Positions 8,423 through 20,219 of a DNA stretch of 64,000 nt are shown here, piece after piece. This DNA is from Streptococcus timonensis. GTDB lineage: Bacteria > Bacillota > Bacilli > Lactobacillales > Streptococcaceae. The translations under genes were made by a program, and so were the position numbers. The stretch's first letter is position 1. Each line of letters begins with the position of its first letter. The stretch is taken from positions 813,501-877,500 of the forward strand of contig NZ_FMIX01000004.1 in assembly GCF_900095845.1 (NCBI RefSeq), written 5' to 3'. A model generated the notes under the pieces. That model saw nothing but the letters and a program-made list of their open reading frames with translations. It searched no databases and was not told where the DNA came from.

Positions 8423-10090
8423 TTATTTCTCCTTATGTTTCAACAATTCTTTTGCTTGTGTTAGAGCAGCCTCTGTTACATCATCACCTGCTAACATCTT
8501 AGCCACTTCTTGCACGCGCTCTTCGATAGTTAAGAGACGTACGATTGATACAGTAGAATGCTCATCACTAATCTTTTCAATAAAGAACTGGTAATCTGCA
8601 ATAGCAATCACTTGTGGTAGGTGGGATATTGCTAATACTTGCCCATGCTGACCAATCTTATGAATCTTTTGGGCAATTGCTTGCGCTACACGACCTGAAA
8701 CCCCTGTATCTACTTCATCAAATACAATGCTTGTCTTACCTTCCTTACGAGAAAAGGCTGACTTAATAGCTAACATTAACCGAGATAACTCACCGCCAGA
8801 TGCAACTTTTACTAAAGGTTTGAAGTCTTCTCCAGGGTTGGTAGAAATAAAGAATTCAACCGTTTCGTTTCCTTCACGACTAAATTTACCTTTAGTAAAG
8901 CGGACTTGGAACTGAGCTTTCTCCATATAGAGATCCTGCAATTCTTTCTTGATATCAGCTTCTAAATCTTTCGCTAAATCGTGTCGAGCAAGAGATACTT
9001 GATTAGCTAAATCTACTAATTGCTTTTCAAGTTTCTTAAGTTCAAGTTCCATATCTTCTGATGAAAGATTATTTCCAGTTAAGAGATTATACTCATCCGT
9101 AATCTTAGAAAAGTAATCTAAGACTTCGTCCACACTACCTCCATACTTTCGTGTAATAGTGTGAATTAAATCCAAGCGACTTTCTATCTGTAACAAATGA
9201 TTCCCATCGAAATCTAGATCATCTATAATATTCTCTAGTCTTTTGGTGATGTCTTCTAAAACATAATAAGACTCTGATAGAGATGTTGAAATTTCTCGAT
9301 ATTCTGGATCATACTCTTCTAAACTTTCCATATCATTCATTGCAGAACGAACATTAGCTAAGCTAGAAAACTCTTCATTATCAAGCATACTATAAGCATT
9401 TGTTAAGGTATCCGCTATATTTTTATGATTGAGAAGTTTATCTCTTTCTTTGTTTAGAGCTATATCTTCACCAGTTTTTAGATTTGCTGCTTCAATCTCA
9501 GATATCTGAAACTCTAACATTTCAATTCGGGCTTTGTGTTCCTCTTGGTTTTTCTTGATATCAAGAACTTGCTTACGCATCCGACGATAATGATCAAAGC
9601 TTTCTTGATATGCTTCTTTTAATTCTAAAAAAGCAGCATCTCCAAATTCATCCAACATTTGAATATGTCTTTGAGGACGCATCAGTTCTTCTTGATCGTG
9701 TTGACCGTGAATATCGACTAGGTACTGACCGATAAGTTTTAGAACAGAAAGATTGACTAGTTGACCATTAACTCGACTAATACTACGACCATTGCGCAAT
9801 ATTTCGCGTCGAATAATAATGTCATCACCAAGCTCTAGTCCTTGTTCATCAAAAAATTCTTGTAAAACCCGACTATTCTCTACAGAGAAAAGACCTTCAA
9901 TTTCTGCCTTTGGAGCGCCATGACGAATAACATCAGTCGTTGCTCTTGCTCCTAACATCATATTCATAGCATCAATAATAATTGATTTTCCGGCACCTGT
10001 TTCACCAGTCAAAACGGTCATCCCCTTTTCAAAATTTAGGGAAATAGCTTCAATAATGGCGAAATTTTTTATCGAAATTTCCAGTAACAT
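8423..10090 (-). CDS. recN: DNA repair protein RecN
   Basis: 555 aa, full length. It is SMC-like: Walker A GETGAGKS (29-36) in the N-terminal half-ATPase, two long coiled-coil arms (about 150-370), then the ABC signature ASGGELSR and Walker B SIVFDEVDTG in the C-terminal half. RecN acts early at DNA double-strand breaks and supports recombination and transformation. It follows argR by 6 bases; the argR-recN linkage is common in Firmicutes. Confidence 0.96.
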   Translation of the reverse strand: MLLEISIKNFAIIEAISLNFEKGMTVLTGETGAGKSIIIDAMNMMLGARATTDVIRHGAPKAEIEGLFSVENSRVLQEFFDEQGLELGDDIIIRREILRNGRSISRVNGQLVNLSVLKLIGQYLVDIHGQHDQEELMRPQRHIQMLDEFGDAAFLELKEAYQESFDHYRRMRKQVLDIKKNQEEHKARIEMLEFQISEIEAANLKTGEDIALNKERDKLLNHKNIADTLTNAYSMLDNEEFSSLANVRSAMNDMESLEEYDPEYREISTSLSESYYVLEDITKRLENIIDDLDFDGNHLLQIESRLDLIHTITRKYGGSVDEVLDYFSKITDEYNLLTGNNLSSEDMELELKKLEKQLVDLANQVSLARHDLAKDLEADIKKELQDLYMEKAQFQVRFTKGKFSREGNETVEFFISTNPGEDFKPLVKVASGGELSRLMLAIKSAFSRKEGKTSIVFDEVDTGVSGRVAQAIAQKIHKIGQHGQVLAISHLPQVIAIADYQFFIEKISDEHSTVSIVRLLTIEERVQEVAKMLAGDDVTEAALTQAKELLKHKEK

Positions 10091-10096
10091 ATAAAC

Positions 10097-10528
10097 CTAC
10101 CAATTTTTAACTTGTTCAAAAACTTCCTTGGCTTCTTCTTCAGTTCTTAATACCATAAGAATCGAATTATCATCAGCTATACAACTAAAGAGTTTTTCTG
10201 AAAATACCTCTAATAACTGACTTTTAACAAAAAGAGTATTCCCTGGAACAATTTGAAGATTAATCATCTGTCCCAAACGCTCAGAATGAACAATATTATT
10301 CTCAGCTAATTGCAGACTTTTGACAACTGATTTTGGGAGTTCATAGATATAAGTATTATTCTTCAAAGGAATTTTTACGATTCCAAGTTCTTTAATATCT
10401 CTTGAAACAGTTGCTTGGGTTGCAGAAATTCCCGCCTCTTTTAAATACTCTACAATTTCTTCTTGAGTCCCAATTTGATAATCAGTAACAAATTTTCTGA
10501 TTTTTTCTAGTCTAATTTTTTTATTCAT
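10097..10528 (-). CDS. argR: Arginine repressor ArgR/AhrC family
   Basis: 143 aa. A winged-helix DNA-binding domain (1-70, with ATQATVSRDIKELG as the recognition segment) is joined to the C-terminal arginine-binding hexamerisation domain (75-143). It would control arginine synthesis and uptake. Streptococci carry several paralogues; the one next to recN is generally the AhrC type, so the paralogue name is uncertain. It overlaps tlyA by 8 bases. Confidence 0.93.
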   Translation of the reverse strand: MNKKIRLEKIRKFVTDYQIGTQEEIVEYLKEAGISATQATVSRDIKELGIVKIPLKNNTYIYELPKSVVKSLQLAENNIVHSERLGQMINLQIVPGNTLFVKSQLLEVFSEKLFSCIADDNSILMVLRTEEEAKEVFEQVKNW

Positions 10529-11336
10529 CTTTAAATTCTCTATGTGCTTCTTCTACTACTTGATTTATTTGCGAAGAGACCTGACTGATTGCCTGGTCTT
10601 CTTTTTGTAAATAAGCTAAAAATTCTATATTCCCATGGCCACCTTGTATCGGAGAGTAATTCAATCCTAGAACTGAAAATCCTTCTTGAACAGCCATTTC
10701 CGTAACTGATTCTAAAACATTTTGGTGAACTTTGGCATCTCTGATAATTCCATTTTTACCAATCTGTTCTCGACCTGCTTCAAACTGTGGTTTAATCAAT
10801 GCGACGACTTGTCCTTGATTCGCCAAAACTCTATGAAGAGCAGGAAGGATAAGACCCAGAGATATAAAACTGACATCAATGCTTGCAAAAGATGGCTCAT
10901 GTTCAAAATCAGTCTTTTCAGCATAACGGAAATTAAACTGCTCCATACTAACGACACGCTCATCTTGGCGTAATTTCCAAGCTAGCTGATTAGTACCAAC
11001 ATCCACAGCATAAACGAGCTTAGCACCATTTTGCAACATGACATCGGTAAAGCCACCTGTAGATGCTCCGATGTCAATCGTTATTTTTCCATCAACTGAT
11101 ATAGCAAAGTGTTCCAATGCCTTTTCTAGTTTCAAACCACCTCGACTGACATACTTAAGCTTTTCACCCTTAAGCTTTAATTCTGTATCATCTGGGATTT
11201 TTTCTCCCGGCTTGTCGAAACGTTCTCCATTAAGAACAGCTACTACTAAACCAGCCATTACGCCACGCTTAGCTTGTTCTCTTGTTTCAAATAAGCCCTG
11301 TTTGTAGGCAAGTACATCTACTCTTTCCTTAGCCAT
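10521..11336 (-). CDS. tlyA: TlyA family rRNA 2'-O-methyltransferase (hemolysin A-like)
   Basis: 271 aa. An N-terminal S4 RNA-binding domain (about 4-65) is followed by an FtsJ-like Rossmann methyltransferase whose SAM-binding motif is IDIGASTGGFTD (87-98). Family members methylate ribosomal RNA; the hemolysin name is historical. It overlaps ispA and argR by 8 bases each, so translation is coupled within the operon. Confidence 0.9.
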   Translation of the reverse strand: MAKERVDVLAYKQGLFETREQAKRGVMAGLVVAVLNGERFDKPGEKIPDDTELKLKGEKLKYVSRGGLKLEKALEHFAISVDGKITIDIGASTGGFTDVMLQNGAKLVYAVDVGTNQLAWKLRQDERVVSMEQFNFRYAEKTDFEHEPSFASIDVSFISLGLILPALHRVLANQGQVVALIKPQFEAGREQIGKNGIIRDAKVHQNVLESVTEMAVQEGFSVLGLNYSPIQGGHGNIEFLAYLQKEDQAISQVSSQINQVVEEAHREFKDE

Positions 11337-12204
11337 TGATTCTCAAACTTTCTACTATTTTTACAATTGGTTCTTTATCAAAGTTGACTAATTGACTGAT
11401 TTCTTCTAACTTTGCGTTAGCCCGATCCAAAGTATGATTGCAAAATACAATCGCCTCATCTAAACCTAACAAAGCAGGATAGGTCGACTTCTCAGCTTTC
11501 AAATCTTTCTGCGGGGTCTTACCGATTTCTTCAAAACTAGCAGTAACATCTAAGACATCATCTCTGACTTGGAAAGCAAGCCCAATCAACTCGCCAATGT
11601 ATTTGAGGTCTTCTTGTAGCCTTGCATCTAATCCTGAGATAATTCCAGCCGCCTGAAAAGGAAAGGCTATGAGTTTACCAGTTTTGTTAGCGTGGATGGT
11701 CTGAAGTTCTTCTAAGTTTAAGTGTTTGCCTTCACCTTCCATATCCAACACTTGACCGGCTACCATTCCCATACTACCAGAAGCAAGAGACAAGGAAGCT
11801 ATCAAATCTACCTTAGCCTGACTGGATAGATCAGCTTGCGCTATTAAGGCATAAGGATCTAAAAAGAGAGCATCGCCAGCTAAAATAGCTAAGGCTTCAC
11901 CAAACTTTTTATGGTTAGTTAAACGCCCACGACGATAATCATCATCATCCATAGCGGGAAGATCATCATGGATTAGGCTTCCTGTGTGAATCATTTCAAG
12001 AGCAGCAGCAATCTGGGCATGAGCTAATGTGATAGGAACCTTTAAGGCCTCTAAAACTTCTAAAAGCAGATATGGCCGAATCCTTTTACCTCCAGCATGT
12101 ATGGAATAAAGAACTGCTTCTCTGAGATTAGCAGCTAATTGCTGGTCTCCATAAAACTCTTCAAGAGCTGACTCGACCATAGCTAATTTTTCTTGCTTGT
12201 TCAT
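11329..12204 (-). CDS. ispA: Farnesyl diphosphate synthase (IspA type)
   Basis: 291 aa, all-alpha trans-prenyltransferase. The two aspartate-rich motifs are DDLPAMDDD (80-88) and DDVLD (215-219), which bind magnesium and diphosphate substrates; GGKRIRP (38-44) is also conserved. It condenses IPP with DMAPP/GPP to make farnesyl diphosphate for the undecaprenyl carrier of the cell wall. Its start overlaps the xseB stop as ATGA, the usual xseA-xseB-ispA arrangement. Confidence 0.95.
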   Translation of the reverse strand: MNKQEKLAMVESALEEFYGDQQLAANLREAVLYSIHAGGKRIRPYLLLEVLEALKVPITLAHAQIAAALEMIHTGSLIHDDLPAMDDDDYRRGRLTNHKKFGEALAILAGDALFLDPYALIAQADLSSQAKVDLIASLSLASGSMGMVAGQVLDMEGEGKHLNLEELQTIHANKTGKLIAFPFQAAGIISGLDARLQEDLKYIGELIGLAFQVRDDVLDVTASFEEIGKTPQKDLKAEKSTYPALLGLDEAIVFCNHTLDRANAKLEEISQLVNFDKEPIVKIVESLRING

Positions 12205-12413
12205 AGAAGTTCGCTTTCTGTTCCATCTTCTTGCATGACTTTAACCAAGGTCTTTTCAGCTTTATCAAGCGTCGCTTGCAATTCTTTTGATAATATCATC
12301 CCTTTTTGAAAAGCAGCAATGGCATCTTCTAGTGCAATTTCACCATTTTCTAAACTCTGAACAATCGTTTCAAGTTCTGCTAAATTTTCCTCAAATTTCT
12401 TTTGTTTTGACAT
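12201..12413 (-). CDS. xseB: Exodeoxyribonuclease VII small subunit
   Basis: 70 aa, the usual small size. It contains the family pattern [19 protein letters not shown], two helices that form a coiled hairpin binding XseA. It overlaps xseA by 23 bases and ispA by 4. With XseA it degrades single-stranded DNA to oligonucleotides. Confidence 0.95.
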   Translation of the reverse strand: MSKQKKFEENLAELETIVQSLENGEIALEDAIAAFQKGMILSKELQATLDKAEKTLVKVMQEDGTESELL

Positions 12414-13731
12414 CTTTAACCTCTAAATCTACTTGACCATCTCGCATCAACAGCATAACTTGGTCATTTACTTTTAAATCTTCTACCGAAGATACCACTG
12501 CATCTTCTTTTTTGACAATAGCAAAGCCCCTTGCAACAATTCTACTTGTATCTAGCATAAAAAGAGCCTCTGAAAGACGCTTTACTTCAGCAACTTTAGC
12601 ATCATATGTCACAGCCATCTGACTACGCATTAATTTTTGTAATTGTTGAATACGGTCCTGGTAACGCTGAAGCTTGAAGATCGGCGATAATTGCTCCAAA
12701 CGGTGAATTTGACCTTGAACCTTTTGTTGATGACTAACTATTTCACCATTCAATCCCTGCTTCAGTCGAAGCATTAACTGATCCAAACGTTGCAGATATC
12801 CATCATATAAACGCTCTGGTTGTCTGAAGATTACTGATTGACTAAGTGCTCCCAATGCTTCTTTTTTCTTTGACAAGGTGTGCTTAACAGCTGTAGCCAT
12901 TCGTTTCTCTTGATTCTGAAGATAGGTCAGAAGATCTAACTTTGTAACAGGAGTTGCGAGTTCTGCCGCAGCTGTCGGTGTAGCCGCTCTCCTATCTGCT
13001 ACAAAATCAGCCAAGGTTACATCTGTTTCGTGCCCCACACTTGAAATGATGGGTAGCCGTGATTCAAAAATAGAGCGAACCACAATCTCTTCATTAAAAG
13101 CCCAAAGATCCTCAATTGATCCACCGCCACGACCGATAATAAGAACATCTAAATCCTCTCGTTCATTTGCTCTCACAATGTTACGAGCGATCTCCTCTGC
13201 TGCCCCTTCACCTTGAACTTTTGTAGGATATAAGACAATTTCCACACCAGGAAAGCGTCTGCTTACGGTTGTAATGATATCCTGGATAACAGCTCCACTA
13301 CGACTAGTCACCACTCCGATTTTTTTTGCAAACTGAGGAATTGCTTGTTTAAAGTGATCTTGAAAAAGACCCTCTTCCGATAATTTCTTTTTTAATTGTT
13401 CGAACTGAATAGCAAGTGCTCCAACACCATCTGGTTCTGCCTTTTCAATGATAATCGAATAGCTTCCACTTGGTTCATAGATTTGGACACGACCAATCAC
13501 ATTGATCTTCATACCTTCTTCCAAATCAAAACCTAATTTTTGATAAATACCTGCCCAAATGGTTGCTTGTATAACAGCGCGGTCATCCTTGAGAGAAAAA
13601 TACTGATGAGTTGGACGCTTGCGAAAGTTCGAAACCTGACCAGTTAAATAGACCCTCTCCAAGTATGGGTCTTTATCGAATTTCATTTTCAAATACTTGG
13701 TCAATGTTGTAACCGATAAATACTTGTCCAT
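12391..13731 (-). CDS. xseA: Exodeoxyribonuclease VII large subunit
   Basis: 446 aa from the ATG at 13731, preceded by AGGAGG; the 24 extra codons of the longer frame are basic and not family-like. An N-terminal OB fold ([14 protein letters not shown]...) is followed by the catalytic region with [14 protein letters not shown] and [13 protein letters not shown], then a long coiled coil. It is first in the operon reaching to lepA. Confidence 0.95.
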   Translation of the reverse strand: MDKYLSVTTLTKYLKMKFDKDPYLERVYLTGQVSNFRKRPTHQYFSLKDDRAVIQATIWAGIYQKLGFDLEEGMKINVIGRVQIYEPSGSYSIIIEKAEPDGVGALAIQFEQLKKKLSEEGLFQDHFKQAIPQFAKKIGVVTSRSGAVIQDIITTVSRRFPGVEIVLYPTKVQGEGAAEEIARNIVRANEREDLDVLIIGRGGGSIEDLWAFNEEIVVRSIFESRLPIISSVGHETDVTLADFVADRRAATPTAAAELATPVTKLDLLTYLQNQEKRMATAVKHTLSKKKEALGALSQSVIFRQPERLYDGYLQRLDQLMLRLKQGLNGEIVSHQQKVQGQIHRLEQLSPIFKLQRYQDRIQQLQKLMRSQMAVTYDAKVAEVKRLSEALFMLDTSRIVARGFAIVKKEDAVVSSVEDLKVNDQVMLLMRDGQVDLEVKDVKTKEI

Positions 13732-13765
13732 CTCAACCTCCTTTTTTCTCTTTTTCCTGGGTATT

Positions 13766-13780
13766 ATTATACCAAAAAAA
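13766..13780 (-). promoter_or_regulatory. Extended -10 promoter of the xseA operon
   Basis: Minus strand carries TGGTATAAT (TATAAT at 13766-13771 with the TGn extension) about 35 bases upstream of xseA; no good -35 is seen. Confidence 0.6.
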
Positions 13781-13856
13781 CGCTTAAAAATCTCCTTTTT
13801 CACCTCTAGAATACGAAAACTAGACTGAATTTCTTTGACCTTGTCTAATAATATAT

Positions 13857-13885
13857 AAAAGCCCTCGGAAAAATCCGAGGGCTTT
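13857..13885 (-). terminator. Terminator after eno
   Basis: Perfect stem AAAGCCCTCGG/CCGAGGGCTTT with an A-rich loop, just past the enolase stop; T-rich on the minus strand. Confidence 0.9.
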
Positions 13886-13905
13886 AATTAGTTCACTGAA
13901 CTAGA

Positions 13906-15213
<1,308 letters not shown>

Positions 15214-15248
15214 TTACTCTCCTTTGAGTTTATTTATTTTACACCTCT

Positions 15249-15277
15249 ATGATACCTTAATTAAACTCCTTTTTCAA
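15249..15277 (-). promoter_or_regulatory. Promoter of eno
   Basis: Minus-strand TTGAAA (15272-15277) and TATCAT (15249-15254), 17-base spacer, upstream of the AAAGGAGAG ribosome binding site. Confidence 0.7.
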
Positions 15278-15358
15278 GGAAAAACGTTATCTTTGTGCAA
15301 TTTTTCCTTAACTTTATTAAGTAATCGCTTTCTTCTTTTTTCTTTCTTCTGCTTTTTA

Positions 15359-15367
15359 TGTTATACT
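15359..15367 (+). promoter_or_regulatory. Extended -10 of a probable leaderless transcript
   Basis: TGTTATACT ends 6 bases before the ATG at 15374. A start site 6-7 bases past a -10 box falls on the ATG itself, and no ribosome binding site is present. Confidence 0.65.
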
Positions 15368-15373
15368 ATTTTT

Positions 15374-15817
15374 ATGACTAATTTATCAAAACAAATTCTA
15401 GAAAAAGCTAATGGTGGCCTAAAATTAAATCCTGATGAACAAAGACGCTTTCTCGGTACATTTGAGGAAAGAGTACTAGGTTTTGCAGATATTGAGACAA
15501 CAAATGATGACAAATTCAAAAACGGCTTTCCAACTATTTTAAATTGTTTAAAAGAAAATACGGAGCCTCTATTTGTCAAAATTTCACCTCAAGTTGTTTT
15601 TGAGAAGCAGGTTTTTTATTTAAAACAGGCAAAAGATGCTAATTGCCAAGCGACAATTGTTTCAGAAGATCATAACTCTTCTCCTTTCGGCATGGTTATA
15701 CACAGTGATAGTCCTATCCAAACCCAAGAAAAAGACCTTAAAAAGGCCTTTTCTGAATTTTTGCAAGACAAAGAGCCAAAGGCTCCAACTTCTCTTTGGA
15801 AAAAATGGTTTGGTTAA
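15374..15817 (+). CDS. DUF1694 (YueI-like) family protein, leaderless
   Basis: 147 aa from the ATG at 15374 (MTNLSKQILEKANGG). The open frame extends further upstream to 15224, but that part would translate promoter sequence. It matches the DUF1694 family of small cytoplasmic Firmicute proteins, with conserved LNPDEQRRFLGTFEERV near residues 18-35. No function is known to me. It is divergent from eno and convergent with glycerate kinase, so it stands alone. The mRNA appears leaderless. Confidence 0.8.
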   Translation: MTNLSKQILEKANGGLKLNPDEQRRFLGTFEERVLGFADIETTNDDKFKNGFPTILNCLKENTEPLFVKISPQVVFEKQVFYLKQAKDANCQATIVSEDHNSSPFGMVIHSDSPIQTQEKDLKKAFSEFLQDKEPKAPTSLWKKWFG

Positions 15818-15818
15818 A

Positions 15819-16928
15819 CTACTTTATTGATAAAAGTTGACCGATATTAAATGCTGTATTCTCTAAATAGTGGACAGTATTTGTAAAGCTATCTTCCAAT
15901 GGTTCGCTCTTTTCTAAAATTGAGAAAGCTGCAACTAGATTTTCAAATGGTAATTGAGGTAAATCCTCTGACAAGCTACCACATATTGCAATAACTGGAA
16001 CACCTTTTGGTGTTCTTTTTGCTACACCAATTGGAGCCTTACCGGCCAGGCTTTGAGAGTCTAACCTACCTTCACCAACAATTACTAGATCAGCATTTTC
16101 AACCTTTTCATCAAAATGTATCAAATCCAAACAAGTCTGAATTCCAGATACGATTTCTGCTCCAGCAAATGCACACAAACCAGCTGCAATGCCACCACCT
16201 GCTCCCGCACCTACTTGTTTTAAAGTTTCAGGTGAGAAATTACTATAAAATTCCTTAATAGCCCCATCAACTACTTTGAATTTTTCAGGATTTAATCCCT
16301 TTTGCTTTCCAAATACATAGGTTGCACCATCTTTACCGCAGAGAGGGTTGGAGACATCTGCCAATATTTTTATCTGTACATCTGAAGGTAAGGAAACAGC
16401 ATCGTGATTTGAAAGTTCAGCTATTTCTAGCAGTGCTTGACCAGTCGCTAAAAGCTCTTTTCCACTTTGGTCATAGAATTGATAACCAAGACCCGATGCA
16501 ATTCCAATTCCTCCATCGTTACTGGCAGTTCCACCAACACCGATATAAATTTCCTTAATGCCCTGATTTACCAAATGCCTGATTAACTCTCCTATCCCTT
16601 TTGTAAAAATATCTAAAGAGTTTCTCTTTTCAAGAGGTATCTTAGCAAGCCCTACAAGATCAGCAACTTCAAAAAGTGCCAGATCCCCTTTTTGGACATA
16701 GGGCATTTGTACCTCGTCTCCAAAAGGACCAGTTACTAGGGTACTTTTTTCTAATAGTCCTAAAGAGTTTTTGATGGCTTCTATAGTACCTTCTCCACCA
16801 TCGCCCACTGGTAAACATAAACATTCCACTTTAGGTAAGGCTCTTTCTAGTCCTCGCTTAATAGCTTTTGCCACCTCACTTGCCGATAGACTCTCTTTAA
16901 AAGAATCTGGCGCAATTACAATTTTCAT
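15819..16928 (-). CDS. Glycerate kinase (GlxK/GarK family)
   Basis: 369 aa from the ATG at 16928, preceded by GAAGGTGA; the upstream start at 16958 would overlap the next gene. Family N-terminus [13 protein letters not shown], then [18 protein letters not shown] and GAGAGGG glycine-rich loops. It phosphorylates D-glycerate, feeding it into glycolysis. The stop is one base from the convergent DUF1694 stop. It follows the serB-like phosphatase with a 16-base gap, so the two are probably cotranscribed. Confidence 0.92.
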   Translation of the reverse strand: MKIVIAPDSFKESLSASEVAKAIKRGLERALPKVECLCLPVGDGGEGTIEAIKNSLGLLEKSTLVTGPFGDEVQMPYVQKGDLALFEVADLVGLAKIPLEKRNSLDIFTKGIGELIRHLVNQGIKEIYIGVGGTASNDGGIGIASGLGYQFYDQSGKELLATGQALLEIAELSNHDAVSLPSDVQIKILADVSNPLCGKDGATYVFGKQKGLNPEKFKVVDGAIKEFYSNFSPETLKQVGAGAGGGIAAGLCAFAGAEIVSGIQTCLDLIHFDEKVENADLVIVGEGRLDSQSLAGKAPIGVAKRTPKGVPVIAICGSLSEDLPQLPFENLVAAFSILEKSEPLEDSFTNTVHYLENTAFNIGQLLSIK

Positions 16929-16944
16929 AAACTTCACCTTCTTG

Positions 16945-17586
16945 TTAAAGGAAATCAATCAAGTCCAATACTTTTACTAAGTCTCTTTCGTCAATATGTA
17001 GTTTGATTTCTTTTTTTAGAATATCTTTGGCACAAAAAGCAACTCCGATTCCTGCTTTCTTAAGCATCTTTAAATCGTTCGCTCCATCACCTATGGCAAT
17101 TGTTCTATCCAAAGATATTTCTAATTCACTACCCCATTGAAGAAAAATTTCTTCCTTGACTTCTCGAGTAATGACCTGACCAATAAGTCGACCAGTTAGT
17201 CTTCCATTATTTATTTCTAACTGATTTGCAGCAAACAAATGAATCCCTAAACTATTTGCTAACTTTTCAACGATGGGTACAAAACCACCTGATATGATGC
17301 CAACAGCAATTCTATGTTCTTGAAGAATTGAGATAAACTCATGAGCATTTTTACTTAGATGAATCTCTTTATAAATTTGATCAAATACTTCGACTGACAT
17401 ACCCTTCAATAAAGAAACTCGCTCTTTTAGACTTGTTTCAAAATCTATTTGTCCACTCATTGCTCGACTAGTTAGTTGTGAGACTTCTTGCTCACAGTTT
17501 GCTTTTCGGCCTAACATATCGATAACTTCTTCTTCTATTAGTGTGCCATCGACGTCAAGCACGCAAAGACCTCTTACTTTTGACAT
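16945..17586 (-). CDS. SerB-like HAD phosphatase (phosphoserine phosphatase family)
   Basis: 213 aa. HAD motif I DVDGTL (11-16) supplies both catalytic aspartates; motif II SGGF and motif [12 protein letters not shown] follow in order. The helical cap domain is the SerB type. It likely dephosphorylates phosphoserine or a similar small phosphate ester. It lies immediately upstream of glycerate kinase, and both would touch the serine/glycerate branch from 3-phosphoglycerate. Confidence 0.85.
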   Translation of the reverse strand: MSKVRGLCVLDVDGTLIEEEVIDMLGRKANCEQEVSQLTSRAMSGQIDFETSLKERVSLLKGMSVEVFDQIYKEIHLSKNAHEFISILQEHRIAVGIISGGFVPIVEKLANSLGIHLFAANQLEINNGRLTGRLIGQVITREVKEEIFLQWGSELEISLDRTIAIGDGANDLKMLKKAGIGVAFCAKDILKKEIKLHIDERDLVKVLDLIDFL

Positions 17587-17611
17587 TTCTATTCCTAACT
17601 AATATCATCCC

Positions 17612-17644
17612 AAAAAATCGTATGAAAGCTTCATACGATTTTTA
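17612..17644 (-). terminator. Terminator after glgA
   Basis: Perfect stem AAAAATCGTATGAA/TTCATACGATTTTT with a short loop, ending the glycogen operon; works in both directions by sequence. Confidence 0.9.
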
Positions 17645-17649
17645 TTGCT

Positions 17650-19083
17650 TTAATTTACCAAGCTTTGGTACAAGTGCAAATAGGATTGACAAGCTGTATC
17701 CCAAGAGAAATCACGTTCCATGGCTTGTAACTGTAGTTTCTTCCAGGTCGCTGGATGATTTTGATAAACATCCAAGGCTGTTTGAAGAGCCCAGTTAAGC
17801 CAAAATGGGGTCAAATTATCAAAGCTGAATCCTGTACCACTACCATCAACTGGATTATAAGCTTGAACTGTATCTCTCAGGCCACCGACTTCATGGACCA
17901 AAGGAAGTGTTCCATATCTCATCGCCATCATTTGAGAAAGACCACATGGTTCAAAACGACTTGGCATAAGGAAAAGATCACAAGCTGCGTAGATTTCTTG
18001 CGCGAGTTTTACATCAAAAGTAACATTTGCAGAAAGTTTATCAGGAAATACTTGACCAAACCAAGAGAAGGCTTGTTCAAAACCAGGATCACCAGTTCCC
18101 AAAAGCACAATCTGAATATCTTCTTGTAGCATGCGATGTAAACTCTCAACTACTAAATCAAAGCCTTTCTGACGAGTCAAACGTGAGACGATACCAATCA
18201 AAGGTACATCATCCCTAACAGGCAGACCCACTTTTTCTTGCAATTTTGCTTTATTTTGAGCCTTCCCTGACAAATCATTTTTTGAAAAATGATAATCCAA
18301 TAGTGGATCTGTTTCAGGATTGTAGAGGTCTGTATCAATTCCGTTTACAATACCAGATAGTTTTCCAGATTCCATACGGAGAATTTGATCGATTCCGCAA
18401 CCAAACTCAGTAGTCATTATCTCATAAGCATAACTTGGAGAAACAGTAGACACTCTATCTGCATATAGAATACCTGCTTTCATCCAGTTGAGACAATCAT
18501 TCCAACGTACTGTACCATCAGCATAACGCTCGAAACCAACTCGGAATAAATCCCACAACATACTTTCTGAAAATTGACCTTGAAACTCTAAGTTATGAAT
18601 CGTCAAGACAGTCTTAATTCCTTGATAGGCTTGAATCCATCTATATTTTTCTTTCAGAAGGAAAGGAATCATAGCCGTATGATAGTCATGCGCATGTAGA
18701 ACATCAGGTATAAAACCAACTCTCTCCATTGCTTCAAGTGTTGCAAGTTGGAAGAAGGCAAAACGTTCACCATCATCAAAGTCACCGTATACATGACCTC
18801 TAAAGAAATAATATTGATTATCTATAAAGTAAAAGGTAACTCCGTTTAAAACTGTTTTCTTAATTCCACAAAATTGTCTACGCCAACCAACATATACCTC
18901 AAATTGAAGAACATCTTCAATTTGATCACCAAATTTAGCTTCTACCATATCATAGTAAGGCAGGAAAACAGCAACTTCATGTCCTGCCTTAACTAATGAC
19001 TTGGGTAGAGCTCCAATGACATCTCCCAGACCACCTGTTTTTGAAAAGGGAGCGCCCTCTGCTGCTACGAATAAAATTTTCAT
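17650..19083 (-). CDS. glgA: Glycogen synthase GlgA (GT5)
   Basis: 477 aa, complete GT-B glycosyltransferase. The ADP-glucose-binding loop KTGGLGDV is at residues 15-22, and the C-terminal catalytic segment [16 protein letters not shown] is intact. It adds glucose from ADP-glucose to the growing alpha-1,4 chain. It is the last gene of glgB-glgC-glgD-glgA, overlapping glgD by 4 bases. Confidence 0.97.
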   Translation of the reverse strand: MKILFVAAEGAPFSKTGGLGDVIGALPKSLVKAGHEVAVFLPYYDMVEAKFGDQIEDVLQFEVYVGWRRQFCGIKKTVLNGVTFYFIDNQYYFFRGHVYGDFDDGERFAFFQLATLEAMERVGFIPDVLHAHDYHTAMIPFLLKEKYRWIQAYQGIKTVLTIHNLEFQGQFSESMLWDLFRVGFERYADGTVRWNDCLNWMKAGILYADRVSTVSPSYAYEIMTTEFGCGIDQILRMESGKLSGIVNGIDTDLYNPETDPLLDYHFSKNDLSGKAQNKAKLQEKVGLPVRDDVPLIGIVSRLTRQKGFDLVVESLHRMLQEDIQIVLLGTGDPGFEQAFSWFGQVFPDKLSANVTFDVKLAQEIYAACDLFLMPSRFEPCGLSQMMAMRYGTLPLVHEVGGLRDTVQAYNPVDGSGTGFSFDNLTPFWLNWALQTALDVYQNHPATWKKLQLQAMERDFSWDTACQSYLHLYQSLVN

Positions 19084-20219
19084 GAAAGAATATCCTCTGT
19101 TACTTTTTCGCCCTTCTTAACAACTACAGGATGTTCTGCAGTGCCTCGAATAACAACACCTTCAGCAACCTCAACACCCTTATCTAAGATAGCATACTCT
19201 ACCTGAGCTCCCTTACCAATGACCGCACGTGTAAAGAGGAGGCTATCTTTGACTAAGCTGTCTTCATGTACACGGACATTACGAGATAATACAGAGTTGA
19301 CTACTTCACCTTCTATAATACTACCAGAAGCAAACTGAGACTTAGCTACTTTAGAGCTTGATGCATAGTAAGTTGGTTCTTCATTTTTAACCTTAGTATA
19401 AATCTTTTGATTCGGAGTGAACAATGAGTAGAACTTATGCAAATCGAGCATATCTTTATTCGCTTGATAATAAGATTCTACAGAATGAATATTAGCCAGA
19501 TATCCAGTATATTCATAAGCAAAAGCACCTGATTCCGCTGCTAAATCACGGAGAACATAGCGTAATTTCTCCGGATTTTCTTTCTTAGCTTCTTCTTCCA
19601 GACGTTCAATCAACCACGGAGTATCAACTACAAAAATGTCTGTAGACATATTGTATAAGTCTTGGTTTGAATTTTCATCAAACAAGTGATGTGACAAAAC
19701 ATGGTCTGTTTCATCAACTTCCAAGATAGCATTAACTCCTGAAATATCTTTCTTAGGTAGTTTTTTATAAACTACTGTAATCGGAGATTTTGTTGTGTTG
19801 TGTAAATGGAATACTTGATTAAGATCAATATTAATCAATACATCACAGTTAATTGAAACTGTTTGGTTTGATCCAGAACGTTTCAAATATGTAAGAAGTT
19901 GTTGATAATATTCTTTACCAACAGTGCTACTTTCTACACGAGTGTTGTAGATACCAAGGTAGTAGTGACTGAGGAGTGTAGACAAGCCCCACTCACGTCC
20001 AGAACGGATATGGTCAAATACGGAAGAAATATTATCTTGTTGGAAGATACCAAAGATACTGCGGACACCAGCATTTGCAAGACTTGAAAGAGGGAAGTCA
20101 ATCAAGCGATATTTACCGCCAAATGGCAAACTTGCTACAGGACGATTGTTTGTCAATGTTGACATATCGTGAAATCCAACTGTGTTACCTAAAATCGCTG
20201 AATATTTATCAATCTTCAT
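19080..20219 (-). CDS. glgD: Glucose-1-phosphate adenylyltransferase regulatory subunit GlgD
   Basis: 379 aa. It is a nucleotidyltransferase fold plus a C-terminal left-handed beta-helix, homologous to GlgC. The nucleotide-binding signature GGxGTRL is replaced by [11 protein letters not shown], the mark of GlgD, which pairs with GlgC rather than acting alone. The [14 protein letters not shown] segment stays conserved. It overlaps glgC by 11 bases. Confidence 0.95.
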   Translation of the reverse strand: MKIDKYSAILGNTVGFHDMSTLTNNRPVASLPFGGKYRLIDFPLSSLANAGVRSIFGIFQQDNISSVFDHIRSGREWGLSTLLSHYYLGIYNTRVESSTVGKEYYQQLLTYLKRSGSNQTVSINCDVLINIDLNQVFHLHNTTKSPITVVYKKLPKKDISGVNAILEVDETDHVLSHHLFDENSNQDLYNMSTDIFVVDTPWLIERLEEEAKKENPEKLRYVLRDLAAESGAFAYEYTGYLANIHSVESYYQANKDMLDLHKFYSLFTPNQKIYTKVKNEEPTYYASSSKVAKSQFASGSIIEGEVVNSVLSRNVRVHEDSLVKDSLLFTRAVIGKGAQVEYAILDKGVEVAEGVVIRGTAEHPVVVKKGEKVTEDILS

